Shown piece after piece: positions 1 through 10,221 of a stretch of DNA of 64,000 bases. The DNA comes from JAICYJ01 sp963766445 (GTDB taxonomy: Bacteria; Actinomycetota; Thermoleophilia; Gaiellales; JAICJC01), in assembly GCA_963766445.1 (NCBI GenBank), contig CAVXZW010000012.1:62001-126000 (forward strand), in the 5' to 3' direction. The position numbers and the translations under genes were made by a program. The notes beneath the pieces are model-generated. The model was given only the letters and a program-made list of their open reading frames with translations. It was not told the origin of the DNA and made no database searches. Within the stretch, counting starts at the first letter, position 1. The number at the start of each line of letters is the position of its first letter.

Positions 1-40
1 CCGGTCGCTGATCCCACAGCGCGATCACCTTTGCAGACAT
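1..40 (-). CDS. N-terminal fragment of an unidentified gene
   Basis: An ATG at 40-38 on the minus strand opens a frame that runs off the window edge and gives MSAKVIALWDQRP. It lies 25 bases downstream of the substrate-binding protein stop codon and on the same strand, where a permease or other partner gene could be expected. Thirteen residues are too few to name a family. A real start is plausible but unproven. Confidence 0.3.
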   Translation of the reverse strand, partial: MSAKVIALWDQRP

Positions 41-65
41 AGCGAAAGATTCTAGCGCGGCAGGA

Positions 66-1554
66 TTAGCGCGCGGTTGTCAACCAGGCGCTCGCCAGGC
101 GGGGCGCACCCAGCGCGTCGACCACCAACCCGCGCACGCCCGGCGCGATCAGCAGCTGGGTCTGGCCGAAGGTGAGCGGGACGATCGAGCCGCTCGCGAG
201 CAGCGTTTGCTGGGCGTGAAGCAGCGTCCGTCCCACCGTCGTCGGCGACGCCGCTTCCACCTGGGACACCAGCGATGACTCCCGGCGGCCGGCCAGCGCA
301 GCGATGACCGTGGCGGGGACGGCCGACTGCAGGTTCAGCTCCGAGACCGACCAGTCGCCGTGACGGACGATGCGCACCTGGGCGCCGCCCGTTCGCAGCA
401 CTCGCGCGACGGCGTTTGTATACGACGTCTCGGTGGCGCCGGCCGGCCTGGTCAGCGTCACCGTCTCGCCCGTCACCGGCGCCGGCGCGAAGTGGGCGAC
501 GTTCGGGACATAGCCCGGCATGCCCACCGGCACCAGCGCGTCGGCGGCCTGCCCCGACTTGCCCGCCGCCAGCGCGGTCACCTGCGATGCGCCCAGCCCG
601 CCGGCAAGCGACGAGGTCGCCCCGGGGCGCCGCCGCAGCGAAACCAGGCTCAGCCGCGGGGTGTCCAGCAGCTGGCGGCCGAACTCGGGATCGGCACGTA
701 CCACGTCCACCTCGGCCGGCGGCAGGGGCAGCACCTGGTAGCGGCCGGCACGGTAGGCCGCGATCGAGCCGGCGTCGGCCCCGGCCACGACCGGCATCTC
801 GACGCGGTCGAGGTGAGGACGGGCGCCGAAGTAGACCCGATTGCGGCTGAGCACGGCCAGCCCGGCAACAGCCGCCTTGCCGGCCGGATGCGTGCTCTTG
901 CGCAGGCTGACCAGCCGGAACGGGCCGGCACCTACCGGCGCCCGCTCGAACGCTGCGCGGTCGCCGGTGGTCGCGGCCAGCTGCGGCGGAAACGCCCACG
1001 TGGCCGGATCCGCCAGCATGGACGGAAAGTCCTTGACCGGCCGTGACAGCTGCACGACCAGGGTCAGGGGCCCGGTGGCGCGCACGCCCGAGAGCGTGCC
1101 CGAGCCGGACGCACAGGCGGCGTACCCGGACACCGGCTCGAGCACCGCTGCGTTCGGGGATGCCACGCCCGGGCTGCACAGGAGCCTCCAGTCGGCGACG
1201 AACGTGGCGGCGGTGACGGCGCCGGCGCCGGCGGGAAACGAGACGTGCGGCCGCAGGCGAAACGTGTAGCTGCGCGCGTCCGGGGTTTTTGACCAGCTGC
1301 GGGCGATCACCGGCACCGTGCGAAGCGTCGAGGGGTCGGCGTCGACCAGGCCCGCGAACACGTTCCGCTCGATCACGAGGCCGGCGGCGTCGCCACCGTA
1401 GAGCGGGGTCACCGAGACCGGATCGGCCGGCAGCGCGTACACCAGCGTGCCCCCGTTCACCGGCGGCGGCTCAGGCGGCGCCGGAGCGGCGGCGCCGTGG
1501 CCGCAGCCGGCGGCCAGCAGGGCCAGCGCTACCAGGCGAGACGGTTGACTCCAC
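66..1554 (-). CDS. ABC transporter substrate-binding lipoprotein, family 5 (oligopeptide/dipeptide type)
   Basis: This is an extracytoplasmic solute receptor that would deliver peptides, nickel or related ligands to an ABC permease. A hydrophobic signal segment ends in the lipobox LAAGC, so the mature protein should be a lipid-anchored lipoprotein. It is followed by a low-complexity Ala/Pro linker and a family-5 pattern (GGTLVYALPADP near the N-terminus, then a long domain with alternating strands). The open frame reads through upstream into atpG, and no in-frame start precedes the signal segment. A GTG at 1554 in the neighbouring frame would give MESTV followed by the hydrophobic stretch if one extra base near 1540 is removed. 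The length then fits (496 codons). No permease or ATPase partner is visible. Ligand unknown. Confidence 0.7.
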
Positions 1555-1706
1555 GGGATGCGTGGATGCTGGGCGCAGGATGGGGCGCGCTGGACGTCGG
1601 GAGCGTCCGCAGGGCAGGCTGGATGATGTCCTGGCCAAGGACGATCGTGGCGTCCGGCGTGTCCCAGACCAGTCCAGCGCCACGAAGCTCGTGGAGTCAA
1701 CCGTCT
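1539..1706. repeat. 168-bp imperfect palindrome with perfect 17-bp terminal inverted repeats (MITE-like, invertible, or structured RNA)
   Basis: Bases 1539-1555 (agacggttgactccacg) are the exact reverse complement of 1690-1706. Similarity continues inward: each terminus carries a small CCACG-N5-CGTGG hairpin, then GCTGG, and near the middle two blocks that begin GGACG and end CGTCC pair across the centre. A local hairpin GTCC/GGAC lies near the midpoint. The element fills the space between the atpG stop codon, which its end helps to form, and the proposed GTG start of the lipoprotein gene. No target-site duplication was seen. It could be a miniature inverted-repeat element, an invertible segment or a structured RNA. 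None of these is proven. Confidence 0.55.
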
Positions 1707-2576
1707 AAGACAGCGCGTCCGCACCTGCGACCACCTCGAGGATCTCCTGGGTGATCTCCGCCTGGCGGGCGCGGTTCATCTTCAGGGTGAGGTCGTCGAT
1801 CAGGGTGCCGGCGTTGTCGGAGGCGTTGCGCATGGCCGTCATGCGGGCGCCGTGCTCGGATGCGGTCGATTCCAGCAGGGCGCGGTAGATGGTGACCTCG
1901 AGGTAGCGGGGTATCAGGGCGGCCAGCACGTCACGCTCGTCCGGCTCGAAGATGTAGGAGCCCTCGATCTTGACCGCCTCGCCGGTGACAGCCTCCTCGG
2001 GCACCGGCAACAGCTCGACCTCCTCCAGCCGCTGCGTCAGCGCCGTGACGAAGTGGTTGTAGACCATCACCACCTGGTCGACCTGGCTCTGCTCGTAGAG
2101 GTCGGCCACCCGTTCGGCGATCGCCTGCGCGTCGGAGTAGGCCGGCCGGTCGGTGATGCCGGCGTAGTCGGCGGTCAGCGTCTGGCGGCGGAACCGCAGC
2201 GTCGAGGCGCCCCGCCGGCCGACCACCAGCCACACCACCTCGCGGCCTTCGGCGCGCTGCTCGCGCGCGATTTCCAGGGAGCGGCGGACGACGTTGGCGT
2301 TGAACGCGCCGGCCAGGCCGCGGTCGCCGGTCAGCGCCACCACGGCAACGGTCTTCACATCACGGCGGGCCAGCAGCGGCTGGTCGCTGAGATCCCCGGT
2401 GGCGGCCGCAACGTCCACCGTCAGCTGCTGCATGCGGTCGGCGTAGGGCCGCAACGCCTCGATCCGGGCCTGGGCGCGGCGTAGGCGCGAGCCCGCCACC
2501 AGCTCCATGGCCTTCGTGATCTTCTTGGTGTTGTTGACGGAGCTGATCCGCCGCTTGATGTCCTGCTGGGTGGCCA

Positions 2577-2577
<1 letters not shown>
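1705..2577 (-). CDS. atpG: ATP synthase F1 gamma subunit
   Basis: The gamma subunit is the central rotor stalk that couples proton flow in Fo to catalysis in the alpha3beta3 hexamer. The 290-residue protein has the conserved N-terminal helix (IKRRISSVNNTKKITKAM), the middle Rossmann-like domain with ALTGDRGLAGAFN, and the conserved C-terminal helix (MRNASDNA, then RQAEITQEI). Both terminal helices are intact, so the gene is full length. Its ATG overlaps the atpA stop (TGATG). In other actinobacteria atpD and atpC follow directly, but here the next sequence is the palindrome and an ABC lipoprotein gene. Confidence 0.95.
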
Positions 2578-4105
<1,528 letters not shown>

Positions 4106-4109
<4 letters not shown>

Positions 4110-4672
4110 GCTTCGCTCCCAACTGGCAGGGGTGTGGTGATCAGTGCGCGGTGGATCTCCTCCAGCTCGCGCTGTACCGAGGCGTCCAGGAGGACGCCGC
4201 GGGCACGCAGCACGATCCCGCCGATGATGGCGGGGTCGATCTTTGCCTCGAGCCGTGCCCGCAGGCCGGTGGCCTGCTCGATGCTCTGCTGCAGCTGCTG
4301 CACCTGGGCGGAGCCGAGCTCGACGGCGGTGGTAACCTCGATGTCGAGGATTCGCTCCTGCTCGGCGGCCAGCTCGGCATAGGCCACAGACACGTCGTGC
4401 AGCAGCTCCAGCCGGCCGTTGTCGACCAGCACCAGCATCGCGTTTCGCACCAGCGGGTCGGCGTCCTTCAGCAGCGCGGCAACGATCCGCTGCTTGGAGT
4501 CGTGCGGCAGCCGCGGGTTCAGCAACGAGCCCAGGGCAGCGCGGTCGGAGGCCAGCGACTCCATGAAGTCGCGCAGGTCGGCGTCCACCGCGGGCACGCG
4601 GCCGGCCTCTTCGGCAGCACGGAACAGCGCCTCTGCGTAGACCCGCCCGCCGTGGTCGATCAGCTCCGCCAC
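4106..4672 (-). CDS. atpH: ATP synthase F1 delta subunit
   Basis: Delta joins the peripheral stalk (b subunits) to the top of F1. The 188-residue protein starts at a GTG overlapping the atpF stop (TAGTGG) and shows the OSCP/delta pattern: YAEAL near the N-terminus, a mid-protein LVDNGRLELL segment, and a C-terminal IIGGIVLRA followed by LLDASVQREL. Order and overlaps (atpF-atpH-atpA) support the call. The longer open frame that continues upstream inside atpF was not used because it crosses a good gene boundary. Confidence 0.93.
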
Positions 4673-5232
4673 TACTCGCCGCCCTCCGCAGCCGTGCCCG
4701 ACTCGGCGGGCGCGAACTGGCTGAAGTCGACGTCGGCCATGGCCTCGTCGATCAGCCGCCGCTGCTCGGTCTCGTCCAGCTGCCGGCGCACGACCTTCTC
4801 GGCCGTGGCGACGGTCAGGTCGGCCAGCTGGTCGCGGATCGCCTGCAGCGAGGAGCGTGTCTCGGAGTCGATCTCGTCCTTGGCCCGCTTCAGCAGGCGG
4901 TTCTTCTCGGCCTCCAGATCGGCGATGTCGCGCGTGCGCTGCTGCTCGGCCGCGCGCCGCGCCTCCTCGATGATCTTGGTCGCCTCGCGGCGCGAGTCGG
5001 CGAGCGCCTGGCGGTATTCGGCCAGCGCCGACTGCGCCTCCTCGCGGGCGTGCTCGGCGGCGTCGATGTCGGCGGCGATGGCGTTGCGCCGCTCGTCGAG
5101 CGTGGCCTGGATCGGGCCGAAGGCGAACTTCTTCAGCACGACCAGGACGATCAGGAACGACACGATCGTCCAGAACATCAACCCGAAGTTGATGTCGATC
5201 AGGCTCGGTTTTGCGGCTGCCAGGATCAGCAT
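4672..5232 (-). CDS. atpF: ATP synthase Fo b subunit
   Basis: Subunit b is the membrane-anchored peripheral stalk. A single N-terminal membrane helix (residues about 15-35, FWTIVSFLIVLVVLKKFAF) is followed by GPIQATLDERR and a long charged coiled coil rich in Ala, Glu and Arg. The family is poorly conserved in sequence but this architecture is diagnostic. At 186 residues it is slightly longer than E. coli AtpF. It lies 12 bases after atpE and overlaps the atpH start by one base. Confidence 0.94.
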   Translation of the reverse strand: MLILAAAKPSLIDINFGLMFWTIVSFLIVLVVLKKFAFGPIQATLDERRNAIAADIDAAEHAREEAQSALAEYRQALADSRREATKIIEEARRAAEQQRTRDIADLEAEKNRLLKRAKDEIDSETRSSLQAIRDQLADLTVATAEKVVRRQLDETEQRRLIDEAMADVDFSQFAPAESGTAAEGGE

Positions 5233-5244
5233 CTGCCAGCGCTC

Positions 5245-5490
5245 CTAGGTGATCGCGTATGCGACGAAGGCCATGCCCAGGGCGTAGAACACGATCGCCT
5301 CGGTCAGGGCGAAGCCCAGCCACATCATGCCGGTCAGCTGACCGCGCAGCTCGGGCTGGCGCCCGACGGCCTCGATCGTCTTGCCGAAGATGATGCCGAC
5401 GCCGATGCCCGGTCCGATGGCGCCGAACCCGGTCGCCAGACCCAGCACGATGGTCTTTGCTGCGTCGTTGACGTTGCCTTGAACAGCCAT
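5245..5490 (-). CDS. atpE: ATP synthase Fo c subunit (proteolipid)
   Basis: Subunit c forms the rotating membrane ring that carries protons. The 81-residue protein has two hydrophobic helices joined by the polar loop GRQPE. The proton-binding carboxylate is Glu64 in GFALTEAIVFYALG. No sodium-binding pattern is evident, so proton coupling is inferred. The ATG at 5490 was chosen over an upstream in-frame start because a strong ribosome-binding site (AGGAGAAC) immediately precedes it. Confidence 0.95.
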   Translation of the reverse strand: MAVQGNVNDAAKTIVLGLATGFGAIGPGIGVGIIFGKTIEAVGRQPELRGQLTGMMWLGFALTEAIVFYALGMAFVAYAIT

Positions 5491-5497
5491 TGTTCTC

Positions 5498-6376
5498 CTA
5501 GTGGTCGGGGTGGATTGCTCCACCGATGTAGATGGCGGAAAGAGCGGCGAAGATGTAGGCCTGCAGGGCGGCGATCAGGGTCGCCTCCAGCAGATAGAGG
5601 GCGACCCCCATCGGGAAGCCGATGACGTGCACCGCGAAGGCGGCGTTGCCGAGCGACGCCGCCATCAGGGCGCCGACGCCCAGGAACACGGCGATCACGA
5701 GGTGGCCGGCCAGCATGTTGAAGAACAACCGGAAGCTGAGCGACACCAGCCGCACGAACTGGGACAGCACCTCGACCACGGCAATCAGGCCGAACAGGAT
5801 GGCGGCGCCGAAGGAGCCGCCCCGCAGCGGCCGCACGGGCGGCAGGCCGGCGGGGATCCAGCTCTTGAAGTAGCCGACCACGCCGTTGTAGCGAATGCCC
5901 TCGACGTGGGTGGCCACGAAGGTGACCAGCGTCAGGGTCAGCGCCACCGACAGGTTCGCCGACGCGGCGTAGATCTGCAGCTTGGGCACGTCGACTCCGA
6001 GCAGCTGCACGCTCTCGCCGCTGAACGGCAGCGGGATGAAGCCGATCACGTTCATCGCCCAGATGAAGATGAAGCAGGTGCCGACGTACGGGAACCAGAT
6101 CCGCATCCCCTCCTCCGGCAGCCCGGCCTTGGCGATCTGGGTGTAGGCGGTGTCGTAGACCATCTCCAGGAACGTCTGCCAGCGGCTGGGCTTGGCATTC
6201 AGGCCCTTGCGGATGATCAGCAGCGGCACCAGGATCGCAGTCGCGGCCGACAGCCACAGGTAGACGACGCCCTTGTTGATGTCGAGCCCCAGCGGCAGGT
6301 CCACGTAGGGATGGTTGATGAAGTCGGTGAACTCCGAGACCGGGTTGAAATCGGAGGCGGCCAGCAGCGACAGCAT
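5498..6376 (-). CDS. atpB: ATP synthase Fo a subunit
   Basis: Subunit a forms the proton half-channels against the c ring. The 292-residue protein has five or more membrane helices. The essential Arg lies in LSFRLFFNMLAGH, where most relatives have RLFGNMLAGH. The C-terminal helix contains EATLIAALQAYIFAAL. It begins one base before the atpI stop region and ends 7 bases before the atpE start, consistent with its place in the operon. Confidence 0.95.
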   Translation of the reverse strand: MLSLLAASDFNPVSEFTDFINHPYVDLPLGLDINKGVVYLWLSAATAILVPLLIIRKGLNAKPSRWQTFLEMVYDTAYTQIAKAGLPEEGMRIWFPYVGTCFIFIWAMNVIGFIPLPFSGESVQLLGVDVPKLQIYAASANLSVALTLTLVTFVATHVEGIRYNGVVGYFKSWIPAGLPPVRPLRGGSFGAAILFGLIAVVEVLSQFVRLVSLSFRLFFNMLAGHLVIAVFLGVGALMAASLGNAAFAVHVIGFPMGVALYLLEATLIAALQAYIFAALSAIYIGGAIHPDH

Positions 6377-6769
6377 CTACGCGGTCCTGCCGGCGTGGGT
6401 GCGGATGTTGCGGTGCGTGAGGATGCGTGTGGCGATGTCGATCGTGACCAGCACCATGAACAGAACCACCGAGGATATCGCCAGGGTGCTGTCGTGGCGG
6501 GTGATCAGGAACAGCAGCAGCATCCCGATCCAGGGGCGCAGCAGCATGCTCGCGCCCAGCACGCCGACAGCGCGGAGCGCGCCCATCTGCACGGCACGGC
6601 GCTCCACCATCACCTGCAGGACGCGGTTCCCGGCCCAGATCGCCACCGCCCAGAACCAGCCTTCAAGCGGCAGGCCCGCCAGCGCGAATACGGGCAGCGC
6701 CAGGATCGCGAGGATGGCATCCAGGTTGTGGAGGGCGAGCTTCTGGATTGTCGGTGTCTGGGTGCTCAT
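6377..6769 (-). CDS. atpI: ATP synthase assembly protein AtpI-like
   Basis: This 130-residue protein has four predicted membrane segments and sits directly before atpB, the position of the poorly conserved AtpI (Rv1303-like in mycobacteria). AtpI is thought to help assemble the c ring or carry Mg2+/Ca2+. The ATG at 6769 overlaps the upstream gene stop (ATGA). An alternative longer frame is rejected because it would overlap the upstream gene almost completely. The identification rests on topology and context more than on motifs. Confidence 0.7.
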   Translation of the reverse strand: MSTQTPTIQKLALHNLDAILAILALPVFALAGLPLEGWFWAVAIWAGNRVLQVMVERRAVQMGALRAVGVLGASMLLRPWIGMLLLFLITRHDSTLAISSVVLFMVLVTIDIATRILTHRNIRTHAGRTA

Positions 6770-6960
6770 ATGTCCCGGTACTGGCGGTAGACGAGGTAGA
6801 AGCTGAGCGGCACCCCGATGGCGAAACCGACCGCCGCTCCTGCAAGCGCGTTGCCCGCCAACCAGCCGGCGCCGAGCCCGAGAACCGCGCACACGATCAG
6901 CGCAGCGAGGAGGAACATCCCCGCGCCCGCCGCCCTCGCGGCCGGTCGCTGCTCACCCAT
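6766..6960 (-). CDS. AtpZ/AtpI-like small membrane protein
   Basis: The 64-residue protein has two hydrophobic helices separated by a Gly/Ala-rich turn (LGLGAGWLAGNALAGAAVGFAIGVPLSF, shown here only by its ends LGLGAG and VGFAIG) and a basic C-terminus YRQYRDI. This is the form of AtpZ-type F0F1-associated proteins that lie first in many atp operons. Its stop overlaps the atpI start by 4 bases. It is the first gene after the predicted atp promoter, with a 5' leader of roughly 40 bases. Confidence 0.65.
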   Translation of the reverse strand: MGEQRPAARAAGAGMFLLAALIVCAVLGLGAGWLAGNALAGAAVGFAIGVPLSFYLVYRQYRDI

Positions 6961-7006
6961 GTGTCGGTCCCGTGCTCGCCGCCCTCAACATCCGGCGGGC
7001 GCAGGC

Positions 7007-7036
7007 AGTATGCCAGAAACGGCGACTATGTGACAA
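7007..7036 (-). promoter_or_regulatory. Predicted promoter of the atp operon
   Basis: On the minus strand TTGTCA (7036-7031) is followed after 18 bases by CATACT (7012-7007). These resemble the -35 and -10 boxes of housekeeping sigma factors, and the -10 matches that of the trp promoter in this window. It lies in the 139-bp gap between wecA and the first atp gene, so the ATP synthase genes can be transcribed apart from the upstream block. Confidence 0.5.
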
Positions 7037-7099
7037 CCTCGAATGCATGTTGCGATGGCCGTAAACCCGCATAGATCGGGAAAAACCGCGAAAACGAGC

Positions 7100-8230
7100 T
7101 CATGCAGCCCGCTTGCTTTGTGGCACGTCCTCGCCACCCCGCGTTCGCAGCAGGCCGATCGCCCGCAGGTGCCTCGCCTTCAGGATCTCGAGCAGGTAGA
7201 TGACGTACACGGAGGTGCACACGGCCAGCAGCCCCAGGCCGACCAGCACCCCGATCGCCACCGGGCTCCAGTCGTGCCGGTGGTTGGGGACGAACCGGAT
7301 CGCCAGCGCCAGCGCCGACAGGATGCAGCACCAGCCGTACAGGTAGAGGGCCGTGCGCCGCTGCGAGAATCCGATGTTCGCGAACCGGTGGTGGAAGTGC
7401 CAGCGGTCGGCCTGGTAGATCGGCTGGCCGTGCTTGATGCGCTTCAGGATCACGAACGAGGTGTCGAGGATCGGCAGCGCCAGCACCATCAGCGGGAACA
7501 CCAGGGACACGGCCGCCGCCGTCTTCAGGACGCCCTGGATCGCGAGCGCGGCCAGCAGGTACCCCAGCATCAGCGACCCGGAGTCGCCCATGAAGATCGT
7601 GGCGGGGTTGAAGTTGTAGATCAGGAAGCCGAAGGCGGCTCCGGCCACGATCGCGCTGATGGCCGCAGCGTCGGCGCGTCCCAGCGACACGGACAGCACC
7701 GCAAACGTGAGCGAGGCGATGCCGCAGAAGCCGGCGGCGAGGCCGTCCAGGCCGTCGATGAAGTTCACGATGTTGACGATCGCGACGATCCAGAACACGG
7801 TCACCGGGTACTGCCAGACGCCGAGGTCGAAGGCGCCCACGAGCGGCAGGGTGACGTGGTCGATGGTCACCCCGAGCGCCGCCGGGATGCACGCGATCAG
7901 GACGATGCCGAGCATCTTGGCGCCCGGGTGCAGCGGCCGGATGTCGTCCAGCGCGCCCAGGGCGCACATCAGCGCGGCGCCGGCGATGATCCCCCAGAAC
8001 CCGTGGCTGTGGCCGAGCGCGGCGGATGGGATCACGATCGCACCCAGGATCGCCAGGCCGCCGAGCAGCGGCGTCGGGCGATCGTGCATGCGCCGCTCGT
8101 CGACCGAGCTGTCGACGATGCCCGTCATCCAGGCCAACTGCGAAACGACCGGCGTCAGCAGCACCGCCAGCAGGAACGCGACCGCGAAGCCCACCACGGC
8201 CGCCTGATAGTCGATCAGCCCGCCGTTCAT
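7100..8230 (-). CDS. wecA: Undecaprenyl-phosphate N-acetylglucosamine-1-phosphate transferase (WecA/TagO type)
   Basis: This membrane enzyme transfers GlcNAc-1-phosphate (or a related sugar) from the UDP-sugar to undecaprenyl or decaprenyl phosphate, starting synthesis of a cell-envelope glycan. The 376-residue protein has about 10-11 membrane helices and the family motifs in order: LDD at 94-96, NIVNFIDGLDG at 153-163, FMGDSGS at 213-219, and the WecA-type HFHHR at 278-282 that separates it from MraY. It occupies the position of Rv1302 (rfe) before atpI in mycobacteria. A TACGCT -10 box lies 9 bases before the ATG. Confidence 0.9.
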   Translation of the reverse strand: MNGGLIDYQAAVVGFAVAFLLAVLLTPVVSQLAWMTGIVDSSVDERRMHDRPTPLLGGLAILGAIVIPSAALGHSHGFWGIIAGAALMCALGALDDIRPLHPGAKMLGIVLIACIPAALGVTIDHVTLPLVGAFDLGVWQYPVTVFWIVAIVNIVNFIDGLDGLAAGFCGIASLTFAVLSVSLGRADAAAISAIVAGAAFGFLIYNFNPATIFMGDSGSLMLGYLLAALAIQGVLKTAAAVSLVFPLMVLALPILDTSFVILKRIKHGQPIYQADRWHFHHRFANIGFSQRRTALYLYGWCCILSALALAIRFVPNHRHDWSPVAIGVLVGLGLLAVCTSVYVIYLLEILKARHLRAIGLLRTRGGEDVPQSKRAA

Positions 8231-8263
8231 GTGGGCAAAAGCGTACAGGAGCGGCCGGGCACG

Positions 8264-8890
8264 CTACCGCGTCCCGTACAGGCGGTCGCCGGCGTCGCCC
8301 AGGCCAGGCAGGATGAAGCCCTGGTCGTTGAGCTCGCGGTCGAGCGCCGCGACCACCACCTCGACGTCGGGATGGTCGGCCTCCAGACGTGCCACGCCGA
8401 CGGGCACGGCCACCAGCGCCACCATCGTCACCCGGCGGGCGCCCTGCTCCTTGCAGAGGCGGATCGCGGCCGAGGCCGACCCGCCGGTTGCCAGCATCGG
8501 GTCGAGCACGATCACGTCGCGCTCGGCCAGGTCGCCCGGCAGCTTGCAGTAGTACTCGACCGGCATCAGCGTCTGCTCGTCGCGGTAGAGGCCGACGAAG
8601 CCGACCCGGGCGACCGGGATCAGGTCGAGCACGGCGTCCAGCATGCCGACGCCCGCGCGCAGGACGGCCACCACGCCCAGCTTCTTGCCCGACACGCGGT
8701 GCGCGGGCGCCACCTCCAGCGGCGTCTGCACCTCGGTCGGCTCCAGCTCGAGGCCGCGTGTGGCCTCGTAGCAGAGGAAGGCGGCCAGCTCGCCGGCCAG
8801 CAGGCGGAAGTCGCGGGTGGTGGTTTCGCGGTCGCGGAGCAGACCGAGCTTGTGCTGCACCAGCGGGTGGTCGACGATCGTGAGCGGCAC
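8264..8890 (-). CDS. upp: Uracil phosphoribosyltransferase
   Basis: The enzyme salvages uracil by joining it to PRPP to make UMP in the cytosol. The 208-residue protein matches the family length. The PRPP-binding loop is DPMLATGGSA at 130-139, and the C-terminal GLGDAGDRLYGT is the uracil-binding signature. It starts at GTG 8890, sharing one base with the glyA stop codon (TAGTG), so it is coupled to glyA. An unbroken open frame across upp and glyA exists only because of the frameshift in glyA. Confidence 0.94.
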   Translation of the reverse strand: MPLTIVDHPLVQHKLGLLRDRETTTRDFRLLAGELAAFLCYEATRGLELEPTEVQTPLEVAPAHRVSGKKLGVVAVLRAGVGMLDAVLDLIPVARVGFVGLYRDEQTLMPVEYYCKLPGDLAERDVIVLDPMLATGGSASAAIRLCKEQGARRVTMVALVAVPVGVARLEADHPDVEVVVAALDRELNDQGFILPGLGDAGDRLYGTR

Positions 8891-10186
8891 TAGATGGTCG
8901 AGTACCCGTGCGCGAAGGCCGGGTACAGCGACCGCGAGGCCATCAGCTCCCGCGTCCGCTCGCGCAGCGCCTTCAGGTCGGCGGCCGGATCCAGCGTGTC
9001 CAGGATGATCGCCGCCACCTCGCGCATGTCGTCCTCGTCCAGGCCGCGCATGGTTGCGGCCGGGGTGCCGATGCGGACGCCGGACGCGATCGTGGGCGGG
9101 CGCTCGTCGTAGGGAACGGTGTTTCGGTTGACCGTGATCGCGACCTCGTGCAGTCGCTCCTCGGCGTCCTTGCCCGACCACTGCGTGGTGCGCAGGTCGA
9201 GCTGCAGCAGGTGGTTGTCGGTGCCGTCGGTGAGCAGCCGCAGGCCGCCGTCCATCAGCGTCTGGGCCAAGCGTCGCCGCGTTCGTGACCACCTGTCGCT
9301 GATAGTCGCGGAAGCCCTCGCTCTGGGCGATCTTGAAGCAGACGGCCTTGGCGGCGACGACGTGGCAGAGCGGGCCGCCCTGCAGGCCCGGGAACACAGC
9401 CCGGTCGACGGCATTGGCGTGCTCGGCGCGCGACAGCACCAGGCCGGCGCGCGGCCCGGCCAGCGTCTTGTGCGTGGTCGACGTGACGACGTCGGCGTGC
9501 TCCACCGGGTTCGGGTGCAGTCCGGCCGCGACCAGCCCGGCGAAGTGCGCCATGTCCACCATCACCATGGCGCCGACCTCGTCTGCGATCTCACGGAAGC
9601 GGGCCGCGTCGATGATGCGCGGGTAGGCGGAGGCACCGGCCACGATCAGCTTCGGCCGCACCTCGTGCGCAAGCCGCCGCACCTCGTCGAAGTCGATCAG
9701 CGAGTCCTCGCGGCGGACGCCGTATGGGTGCACGTCGTAGAGGCGGCCCGAGAAGTTGACCTTGAGCCCGTGGGTGAGGTGACCGCCGTGGTCGAGGCGC
9801 AGGCCCAGGATCGCGTCGCCGGGCTCGATCAGGGCGAAGTAGGCGGCCATGTTGGCGGGGCCGCCTGCGTGCGGCTGGACGTTGGCATGGTCGGCGCCGA
9901 ACAGCTCCCTGGCGCGGTCGATAGCAAGCTGCTCGACCTCGTCCACCCACTCGCAGCCGCCGTAGTAGCGGTGTCCCGGGTAGCCCTCGGCGTACTTGTT
10001 GGTCAGCACCGAGCCGACCGCCTCCAACACCGCGGGCCAGGTGAAGTTCTCCGACGCGATCAGCTCGAGCTGATCACGCTGGCGGCCCAACTCGCTGTCG
10101 ATCAGCGCCGCGATGGCGGGATCGGTCTCGGCCAGCCCGGCCGTCTGGAACTGCCTCAAGGTGTGCTCGGCCGTGGCCACCGGCAC
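8890..10186 (-). CDS. glyA: Serine hydroxymethyltransferase (one frameshift)
   Basis: GlyA interconverts serine and glycine and loads one-carbon units onto tetrahydrofolate. Corrected length is 431 residues. Recognisable parts are the N-terminal LELIASEN, YYGGCEWVDEVE, HGGHLTHG, and the PLP lysine Lys240 in TTHKTLAGPRAG. The frame breaks near 9269, where CTTGGCC should read CTGGCC. The C-terminal half (LAQTLMDGGLRLLTDGTDNH to the end) continues in another frame. One extra T is the simplest explanation. The usual phosphate-binding SG(S/A)Q after QPH reads AGGP here. The start is a GTG, and later starts are possible. Confidence 0.9.
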
Positions 10187-10221
10187 CGCCCCCTTCTTCG
10201 TCGAATCGGCTCGCGGCGATG

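Noticed and set aside
66..1724. Lipoprotein frame extended upstream to GTG 1724
   Set aside because: This would place 50 non-conserved residues before the signal peptide and overlap atpG; a start at 1554 with one base corrected fits a lipoprotein signal.
7043..8893. 616-codon plus-strand frame over wecA and upp
   Set aside because: It lies antisense to two well-supported genes and has no domain or start signal; it is a GC-rich shadow.
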